Assembly: GCA_019309945.1 (NCBI GenBank)
Contig: JAFDFH010000107.1
Location: forward strand, 1 to 7,794
Direction of reading: 5' to 3'
Length of the DNA stretch: 7,794 nucleotides
Source of the DNA: Deltaproteobacteria bacterium
GTDB taxonomy: Bacteria; Desulfobacterota; Desulfobacteria; Desulfobacterales; JAFDFH01
Every line of letters starts with the position of its first letter. Positions within the stretch are counted from its first letter, which is position 1. The notes under the pieces are model-generated. The model saw only the letters and a program-made list of their open reading frames with translations. It had not been told where the DNA came from and made no database searches. Position numbers and translations under genes: made by a program. Below are positions 1 to 4,465 of the stretch, piece after piece.

Positions 1-1
1 C

Positions 2-172
2 GGAACGGCCGAAGCTTACAGTGTCCTTTGGTTGTTTGCCTGGGGTGACGCCAGCTATGCCAAGGCGGCCGAAAACGGTGGCATTACAGTTTTACGTAGT
101 GCCGACCAGGAAATTTTCCTTGTCTTATTCGGGCTTTACACCCGGTGGCGGATTGTTGTTTATGGAGATTAG
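2..172 (+). CDS. TRL-like protein, 3' end only (partial)
   Basis: The frame beginning at base 2 is open from the window edge to a TAG at 170-172, giving 56 residues. It reads GTAEAYSVLWLFAWGDASYA, then an AENGGIT stretch and an ending with LYTRWRIVVYGD. This is the C-terminal pattern of the TRL-like family: G-x-A/G-E-A-x-S, FAWGDAS, A-A-x-NGGI, a Y-x-x-VVYG end. These are small, usually lipid-anchored envelope proteins of unknown function, common in deltaproteobacteria and spirochaetes. The start and signal peptide lie outside the window. The next gene, a paralogue, begins six bases after the stop, so the two were probably co-transcribed. The family assignment comes from remembered sequence pattern. 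Confidence 0.75.
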   Translation, partial: GTAEAYSVLWLFAWGDASYAKAAENGGITVLRSADQEIFLVLFGLYTRWRIVVYGD

Positions 173-178
173 ACCGGA

Positions 179-623
179 ATGGTATTAAAACCTGAAAAGC
201 GCCGGCACCCGTTACATTTGTTGGTTTTTCTTGGTCTGCTCGGCCTTATGGGCTGTGGAACCCGCCCTTTAGTTGGCTTGATCTACACTAAAGTCAAAAT
301 GCCCCTGTCAAGGGATTTGAACACATCTCCCTTAAAAGAGAATGCCGGAATCGGAAAAGTAATTAAAATAAAAGAACCTGAACACATCTCCCTTAAAAGA
401 GAATGCCGGAATCGGAAAAGTAATTAAAATAAAAGAACCTATCAGTGGATATGGTATTTATGCTGAATTAAATTCCAACGCCATCGGTGAAATTGCCAAA
501 AAACATGGAATCAGCAAGATTTATTTCGCTGACCGTGAACTTTTTAGCATCCTCGGGATTTGGACAACCGAGAAAGTCATTATTTACGGAGAATTAGATT
601 CAGCCGACAACAGACAAAATTGA
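179..623 (+). pseudogene. TRL-like lipoprotein gene, frameshifted by a 61-bp tandem duplication
   Basis: The frame from ATG 179 encodes a lipoprotein signal (basic KRR, a leucine-rich core and a lipobox LMGC with the acylated Cys at residue 26). It continues PLVGLIYTKVKMPLSRDL to GKVIKIKEP at 379. There an exact second copy of the preceding 61 bases follows. Because 61 is not a multiple of three, translation shifts and stops at TAA 425-427 after 82 residues. The proper continuation is in frame from 441 (ISGYGIYAELNSNAIGEIA, later FADRELFSILGIW and EKVIIYGE) to TGA 621-623. Removing one repeat copy restores a 127-aa TRL-like protein paralogous to the gene just upstream. A GGAGA ribosome binding site lies at 164-168, inside the end of the upstream gene. 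It could be a recent pseudogene, a reversible phase-off allele or an assembly error. Confidence 0.85.
319..440. repeat. Perfect 61-bp tandem duplication (2 copies)
   Basis: Bases 319-379 and 380-440 are identical over all 61 positions and directly adjacent. Identity extends one base (t) to the left. The duplication lies inside the TRL-like lipoprotein gene and shifts its frame by one base. The lack of any difference between copies means it is recent, maintained by recombination, or an assembly artefact. Confidence 0.95.
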
Positions 624-629
624 TATGAA

Positions 630-653
630 TTCGCATTTAAAAATTGTTGCGAA
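630..653 (+). terminator. Weak hairpin after the TRL-like genes
   Basis: TTCGCA (630-635) pairs with TGCGAA (648-653) around a 12-nt A/T-rich loop, seven bases after the TGA of the broken TRL gene. No U-tract follows, so as a terminator this is weak. It is the only hairpin candidate close to that gene's end. Confidence 0.25.
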
Positions 654-691
654 AACACCACGCTTAACGGCACGCCCTATCATATTATAAC

Positions 692-972
692 GTAACTTCT
701 CAAAAACTTATGGTTAAACGGTTAAACCTACCAGCGGAGTCATCCGGTCATTTTTTTCAAAGCGGGCAACTGTTTGAAGCCGTTTAGGGCGGCTTACAGT
801 GCCCCGAACGGCCTAAATTGGTGATTGTAGCCTGTTTGTGCTATAAGCGACACACTCATTTTAGATCCCATGCGCGGGGCACTGTTAGGCGCCCTTAACG
901 GCAAGTTTTGGCCGTATTGAAAAAAATGACCGGATGACGCAGCGGGCCTACCGGAACATATTGAGAAGTTAC
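692..972. mobile_element. MITE-like 281-bp imperfect palindrome
   Basis: The ends are perfect 12-bp terminal inverted repeats, GTAACTTCTCAA (692-703) and TTGAGAAGTTAC (961-972). Inside are two more arm pairs with the same symmetry. A perfect 22-bp pair is at 739-760 and 917-938, including the core TCATCCGGTCATTTTTTT on the left arm. A 25/28 pair is at 779-806 and 875-902. The centre is a loop of about 68 nt (807-874). There is no ORF of note. Nested symmetrical arms around a non-coding core are typical of a miniature inverted-repeat element mobilised by a transposase elsewhere. Similar ATAAC motifs flank both ends, but no clean target duplication can be defined. A large structured RNA or a non-mobile intergenic repeat is the alternative. 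Confidence 0.65.
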
Positions 973-1108
973 CTATAACTATATAACATCCTTAAATAAT
1001 ATATAAACTGTGATTTATTGAACCAGCTATGGATCGCCCTTCAAGCCCTTCCAACTTTCTTTCTTAAAAGCCACATCCATTTTTTATGCTCTATAAACAA
1101 TAAAGGGC
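973..1108. other. A/T-rich intergenic stretch, no feature seen
   Basis: Between the MITE-like palindrome and the marR promoter I see no ORF with a ribosome binding site and no convincing hairpin. The stretch is A/T-rich. Confidence 0.5.
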
Positions 1109-1161
1109 TTGACATTCTTTCAATGTTAATTAACTTAATATTAACTTAACCAACATTGAGG
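1109..1161 (+). promoter_or_regulatory. marR-pirin promoter with a large operator-like dyad
   Basis: A perfect TTGACA (-35) is at 1109-1114. The -10 is less certain: TAACTT at 1131-1136 (16-bp spacing) is the best candidate, with TTAATA at 1135-1140 as an alternative. An extended dyad centred at 1139.5 spans 1120-1159, with 17 of 20 positions pairing. CAATGTT (1121-1127) pairs with AACATTG (1152-1158) and the centre is TTAATATTAA (1135-1144). It covers the -10 and the leader up to the TGAGG ribosome binding site (1157-1161), five bases before ATG 1167. This placement is typical of an autoregulatory MarR operator. Confidence 0.7.
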
Positions 1162-1166
1162 TTTTT

Positions 1167-1628
1167 ATGCGAATAAAATCACAAATTAAAAAAGAACAAC
1201 AGCTGATACTGAATACCTACACCAAGATGATGCGGGCCACTGAATCCGTGACTTCAAGAATGCATAAACATTTGAAGCTACAAAACTTGACCGTTAGCCA
1301 ATTCGGTGTTCTGGAGGCCCTATATAACCTGGGGCCTCTCAGCCAGCGGGATATTGGGAAAAAAATACTCAAAACCAGCGGGAATATTACGATGGTTGTC
1401 GATAACCTTGAAAAGCGTCATCTCGTAAAAAGGGAAAAAGATATCACTGACCGTCGTATTATCATCGTAAAGCTTACGGATGAAGGGTACCGGCTTATCC
1501 ATAAAATATTTCCTGTCCATGCCGAAATTGCCGAACGGGTATTCACAGCCCTTGGCACTCAGGAGATCAAACAATTGGGCCGGCTTCTAAAAATACTTGG
1601 CAAAGCCGGTACGGAAATGGAACCTTAA
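1167..1628 (+). CDS. MarR-family winged-helix transcriptional regulator
   Basis: This 153-aa protein has the usual MarR length. Dimerisation helices occupy about residues 1-40 and 120-150. The DNA-binding part includes VSQFGVLEALYNLGPLSQRD, the recognition-helix region KTSGNITMVVDNLEKRHLVK, and the wing signature with the conserved DRR and LTDEG (about residues 95-110). It resembles the MhqR-type subgroup that responds to quinones and other aromatic electrophiles. It contains no cysteine, so a cysteine-redox switch like that of OhrR is excluded and ligand binding is more likely. The start follows TGAGG with a 5-nt spacer. The pirin gene begins 34 bp downstream on the same strand, so the two likely form one operon repressed through the dyad over the promoter. 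The inducer cannot be told from sequence. Confidence 0.88.
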   Translation: MRIKSQIKKEQQLILNTYTKMMRATESVTSRMHKHLKLQNLTVSQFGVLEALYNLGPLSQRDIGKKILKTSGNITMVVDNLEKRHLVKREKDITDRRIIIVKLTDEGYRLIHKIFPVHAEIAERVFTALGTQEIKQLGRLLKILGKAGTEMEP

Positions 1629-1662
1629 ATAGTGTCCATCCAGAAAGGTAAGGGAGGATAAA

Positions 1663-2361
1663 ATGATGAATATCATTCGTGCAGATCAACGCTATTCCAA
1701 AGATATGGGATGGCTTAAAACATACTGGCTTTTTTCATTTTCAAATTACAATGATCCGTCAAATGTTAATTTTGGGAAATTGCGTGTATTTAATGATGAT
1801 GTGATAGCTCCGGGAGGCAGTTTTCCCACTCACTCCCATGACGAAATGGAAATTATCACTATTATTTTAGACGGGGAAATTACGCATGAGGACAGTATGG
1901 GAAACAGGAGTGTGGTCAGAGCCGGCAGCGTTCAAGGCATGACCGCCGGTACCGGGCTGAGTCATTCGGAATTTAATGGGTCGGACAAACCGTTGTGGCT
2001 GTATCAAATCTGGATTTACCCGGATTCCAGGGAATTGAAGCCCGGCTATGATCAGAAAGATTTTAAGCTCGCATCCTTTAAGAATCATTTGCTTCCGGTT
2101 GCATCGGGACAGGGCATCACGGATGCCGTTAAAATTCATGCGGACGCAACGATTTACCGCTCCAGTCTGGATACCGATCATGAGATCGATTTTAGAACCG
2201 ATCAGGAGCGAAAAATCTTTTTATACGTGACGTCCGGTAACCTGGTTGCCAATAATGAAATGTTACATAGCGGAGACCAGGCCAGGATTGAACACGAAAA
2301 CCATCTGAACATCAAAACAGACAGTCATTCGGAGTTTATTCTGATTGATGTTATGGCATAA
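1663..2361 (+). CDS. Pirin-family bicupin protein (YhhW-like, possible quercetin 2,3-dioxygenase)
   Basis: This 232-aa protein matches the length of E. coli YhhW, a pirin-fold bicupin with reported quercetin 2,3-dioxygenase activity. The N-terminal cupin keeps all four metal ligands at the YhhW positions: H57 and H59 in PTHSHDEMEI, H101 and E103 in GLSHSEFN. Family hallmarks are the start IIRADQR, GKLRVFNDD, GSVQGMTAGTG and LWLYQIWIYPD. The C-terminal cupin (about 150-232) is more degenerate, as usual. It is probably a cytosolic metal-dependent oxygenase or regulator; the natural substrate is unknown. GGGAGG (1652-1657) serves either ATG 1663 (5-nt spacer) or ATG 1666 (8-nt spacer), so the first residue is ambiguous. 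Pairing with a MarR regulator fits electrophile- or aromatic-responsive expression. Confidence 0.9.
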   Translation: MMNIIRADQRYSKDMGWLKTYWLFSFSNYNDPSNVNFGKLRVFNDDVIAPGGSFPTHSHDEMEIITIILDGEITHEDSMGNRSVVRAGSVQGMTAGTGLSHSEFNGSDKPLWLYQIWIYPDSRELKPGYDQKDFKLASFKNHLLPVASGQGITDAVKIHADATIYRSSLDTDHEIDFRTDQERKIFLYVTSGNLVANNEMLHSGDQARIEHENHLNIKTDSHSEFILIDVMA

Positions 2362-2657
2362 TGTAAATAGAGGACGGGGCTTGGTTCTTTAACACTTAAT
2401 ATAATAAAAATGAATATGTTGGTTTCATTAAGTGTGAAAATGGCTATAATTCGCTTGACTTGTCAGCCGAAGATCATGATATCTGTATTGGAAATGACGG
2501 TGGTGAGTCCGGTGATACTGTTAGGAGATTACAGGTTTTTAACTGCCCGATTTTCGTGAGGTATTCTCAATATGTATGACAACGAATGCCAGGCCTGAGG
2601 TTTGGAATGGATATCTGTAAAACTTGCTAATTAAATGCTTGAGATAGGTAATTTTTA
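2362..2657. other. Intergenic stretch without a supportable gene
   Basis: No ORF here has a ribosome binding site or recognisable family. One imperfect hairpin is possible: ACACTTAAT (2392-2400) with ATTAAGTGT (2427-2435), a 26-nt loop and no U-tract, which is at best a weak transcript end for the pirin operon. A 10-base direct repeat GATATCTGTA occurs near 2478 and 2611. Nothing else stands out. Confidence 0.5.
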
Positions 2658-2735
2658 CTGCAGCGAAGAGAAAGCTAAGCCGCCTGAAAAAGCGCTGAGC
2701 TTTTTCAGGTCGGTCTCTTGAGCAGCTTGTTAGGC
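2658..2735 (-). other. attC-like recombination site (integron cassette type), outer end degenerate
   Basis: Read on the minus strand, the site begins with the core GCCTAAC (complement of GTTAGGC 2729-2735), then an arm containing CTCAAGAGACCG. A perfect 11-bp stem follows, CCTGAAAAAGC (2683-2693 on the plus strand) with GCTTTTTCAGG (2699-2709) around a 5-nt loop. The returning arm is CGGCTTAG. Further pairs keep the symmetry: CCG/CGG (2680-2682, 2711-2713), AAGAGA/TCTCTT (2666-2671, 2714-2719) and CTGC/GCAG (2658-2661, 2722-2725). The order of core, CAAG..CCG, variable hairpin and CGGCTTA is that of attC sites of antibiotic-resistance cassettes such as aadA. The second core (GTTRRRY) is missing at the far end. 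The stem may also terminate the RRM transcript. Confidence 0.6.
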
Positions 2736-2805
2736 GAAATTTTATATGATCATAGCTATTTATGTTGAATGTCGATGATTAGAAGCTACGGCCACCCTTT
2801 GGTCC

Positions 2806-3174
2806 TTATCTGCCACGCCCTCGTCCTCCTCTGTCACCACCTTGTCCTCCTCTGCCACCACCTTGTCCTCCTCTGCCACCACCTTGCCCTCCTCTGCCAC
2901 CGCTGTATCCTCCTCTACTACTGCGACTTTCGGTGCGAGGGCGAGCCTCATTCACGTTAAGCGCTCTTCCTTTTAGCTCCTTTCCATTTAGGCCATCGAT
3001 TGCAGACTGCCCTTCAGCTTTAGAGGCCATCTCCACGAATCCAAATCCTTTTGATTTACCACTATACTTATCTTTTATAATGGTGGCGGATTCAACCTGC
3101 CCAAATTGTTCTAAAGCCAGTCGTAAGTCCTCTTCGGTGACCTCGTACGACAAATTTCCTACATAGATCTTCAT
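2806..3174 (-). CDS. Glycine/arginine-rich single-RRM RNA-binding protein
   Basis: This 122-aa protein has one RNA recognition motif at residues 2-77: RNP2 is IYVGNL (3-8), RNP1 is KGFGFVEM (42-49), with TEEDLR, AIDGLNGKELKGR and LNVNEARP in the usual places. An RGG-type tail (87-122) contains three heptads RGGQGGG/D. This is the cyanobacterial Rbp-like, glycine-rich RNA-binding type, linked in other bacteria to cold response and RNA chaperoning; its RNA targets here are unknown. The start is ATG 3174, because GGAGG (3180-3184) sits five bases before it and the RRM begins immediately. A longer frame to 3222 only adds leader and cassette-end sequence. The gene lies alone on the minus strand between two integron-type core sites. 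A TATAAT-like -10 (3196-3201, minus) has no good -35. Confidence 0.92.
   Translation of the reverse strand: MKIYVGNLSYEVTEEDLRLALEQFGQVESATIIKDKYSGKSKGFGFVEMASKAEGQSAIDGLNGKELKGRALNVNEARPRTESRSSRGGYSGGRGGQGGGRGGQGGGRGGQGGDRGGRGRGR
2833..2895 (-). repeat. Three 21-bp tandem repeats encoding RGGQGG(G/D)
   Basis: Three near-identical 21-bp units (2875-2895, 2854-2874, 2833-2853) encode residues 94-114 of the RRM protein, RGGQGGG twice then RGGQGGD. The units are in frame, so copy-number change would lengthen or shorten the RGG tail by seven residues without breaking the gene. Confidence 0.9.
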
Positions 3175-3220
3175 TCCAACCTCCTTTTGTAATAAATTAT
3201 AAATTTTTACATCGCCTAAC

Positions 3221-3672
3221 ATAAGATATTCAATTGCTGTGAAAGAATTACAGCTTTTGAAAGAATTATCACAGGCAAGAAGAATGCAGCACCTTTCATA
3301 GCGTGTAACAACTCCTACCTTTCTAATAGCATATCTGCCTGAATATTCAATAAAATTAATGGAATTCGTATAAGCTACGTTTTTTTTGATATAATTTTGT
3401 TCAAACTGAAAATGCGAAACTTTTTACCATATATGCGTGTTTGTTCGCTGCGGAAGAATTGCAACTTTTGACTATAGATAATAATTTACAGATTCGTCGT
3501 ATTTTTGTCGTGGTGAACACTATATGTGGTAATGACGGATTTACAAGCCAAAATAAACACTCCGGCTGTTAATATACAGTATTTTGAAACTTGAAAATTT
3601 AGGATGGGGGGTATCCACTTCGTGGGTCTAAACGATAAATAGTAGGTTGGGTGATTGTATCGAAAAAATCTA
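3221..3672. other. A/T-rich intergenic stretch, repeats but no gene
   Basis: No ORF with a ribosome binding site or recognisable product was found. It holds a diverged direct repeat of 25 bases (3236-3260 and 3447-3471, 21/25 identical). There is an imperfect hairpin CTGTGA (3237-3242) with TCACAG (3269-3274), and a short strong hairpin ATCCAC-TTC-GTGGGT (3613-3627) just after a run of six G (3606-3611). The role of these is unknown. Confidence 0.5.
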
Positions 3673-3733
3673 TTGACATTGTAGCTGTATCTGCCTAATA
3701 GTATTCAAGCGATTAATTGATTTATTGAGGAGG
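3673..3733 (+). promoter_or_regulatory. Probable promoter and ribosome binding site of the selenoprotein operon
   Basis: A perfect TTGACA is at 3673-3678. The -10 is poor: TAATAG (3696-3701, 17-bp spacing) or TAGTAT (3699-3704, 20-bp spacing). A small dyad TCAA (3705-3708) with TTGA (3717-3720) lies just downstream and could be part of an ArsR-type operator, though it is weak. A strong Shine-Dalgarno GAGGAGG (3727-3733) precedes ATG 3739 by five bases. A poor -10 next to an operator would suit a regulated promoter. Confidence 0.5.
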
Positions 3734-3738
3734 CTTCC

Positions 3739-4410
3739 ATGAAGAGCCCAAACAGACGATTCAAAGATGCCATTTACGAGCAATTTTCAAGAATCGGTAA
3801 GGCGGTTTCGAGCCCGAAGCGGTTAGAGCTGCTCGACCTGCTCTGCCAGGGTGAAAAAACCGTTGAAACCCTTTCCCAGGAAACCGGCCTAACCGTGGCT
3901 AACACCTCGCAGCACCTCCAGACGCTCAGAGCGGCCCGCCTGGTCGAAGCGGAAAAAGAAGGCCTGTACGTCAAATACCGCCTTGCGGATCAAATGGTTT
4001 GTGAGTTCTTTAGATCCATGCGCGTATTGGCAGAAAACCGGTTGGCAGAGGTCGAAATGATCAAACGCCGTTTCTTGGAAGTCAGGGAGGATATGGAGCC
4101 GGTCAATCGAAACAATTTGTTAAAGCGGGTTATAGACGCTGCTGTCACCGTGCTGGATGTTCGACCGGTGGAGGAATACCGCGCCGGACACATCCCTGGA
4201 GCCCTGTCCGTTCCCCTGGGTCAGCTTAAAAAGCTGCTTTCCAAGCTGCCACGGGATCAGGAGATTGTTGCCTATTGCCGGGGGCCGTACTGTGTTCTTG
4301 CGGTTGAGGCGGTCGAGATGTTGCGCAAGCAAGGGTTCAAGGCCATCCGCCTTGAAGATGGAATTCAGGATTGGCGGGCAATGGGATTGACATTGGAGGT
4401 TGGCGATTGA
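3739..4410 (+). CDS. ArsR/SmtB-type regulator fused to a rhodanese domain
   Basis: This 223-aa cytosolic protein has two domains. Residues about 10-95 form an ArsR winged helix (KAVSSPKRLELLDLL, VETLSQETGLTVANTSQHLQ, ARLVEAEKEGLYVKYRLAD). Residues about 125-220 form a rhodanese domain: LDVRPVEEYRAGHIPGA, then the active loop YCRGPYC with C180 as presumed persulfide-forming Cys and C185, and GFKAIRLEDGIQDW near the end. It lacks the ELCVC metal-binding box of classic ArsR. Cys36 and Cys88 in the DNA-binding half could form a persulfide-type switch like SqrR/BigR, but their spacing differs from those proteins. It most likely senses reactive sulfur or a thiophilic metalloid and represses its own operon. 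The Sec-rhodanese gene follows 55 bp downstream. It ends in TGA, showing that UGA is also a stop here. Confidence 0.9.
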   Translation: MKSPNRRFKDAIYEQFSRIGKAVSSPKRLELLDLLCQGEKTVETLSQETGLTVANTSQHLQTLRAARLVEAEKEGLYVKYRLADQMVCEFFRSMRVLAENRLAEVEMIKRRFLEVREDMEPVNRNNLLKRVIDAAVTVLDVRPVEEYRAGHIPGALSVPLGQLKKLLSKLPRDQEIVAYCRGPYCVLAVEAVEMLRKQGFKAIRLEDGIQDWRAMGLTLEVGD

Positions 4411-4465
4411 ACAAAATAAACATAAACTATGATGACAGCGTAATCACAGTCCAGGAGAACTATTT

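Larger units (their letters stand above)
2658..3220 (-). mobile_element. Probable lone integron-type gene cassette carrying the RRM gene
   Basis: On the minus strand the order is GTTAGGC (complement of 3214-3220), leader and ribosome binding site, RRM gene, then GCCTAAC opening the attC-like site at 2735. A single promoter-poor gene between a 5' GTTRRRY and a 3' attC is the standard cassette layout. No integrase gene, attI or second cassette is visible. The lost outer core could mean decay, or insertion of one cassette at a secondary site where only half of the recombination core remains. A chance occurrence of the two 7-mers is possible, but the attC-like arms argue against it. Confidence 0.5.

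Noticed and set aside
884..890. GTTAGGC inside the MITE-like palindrome as a second integron core site
   Set aside because: It lies within a longer 25/28 inverted arm that explains it, and no attC-like arms or cassette layout surround it.
2410..2559. 49-codon plus-strand ORF after the pirin gene
   Set aside because: It has no ribosome binding site, no recognisable motif and a composition like the surrounding non-coding sequence.
2833..2895. CRISPR-like short repeats
   Set aside because: The 21-bp units are directly adjacent without spacers and encode in-frame RGG heptads.
2760..2960. Low-complexity ORFs opposite and out of frame with the RRM tail
   Set aside because: They are shadows of the glycine-rich repeat coding sequence on the minus strand.
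3175..3222. Longer N-terminus of the RRM protein starting at 3222
   Set aside because: The ribosome binding site GGAGG is inside this extension and directs ATG 3174. The extension encodes no RRM sequence and overlaps the cassette core site.
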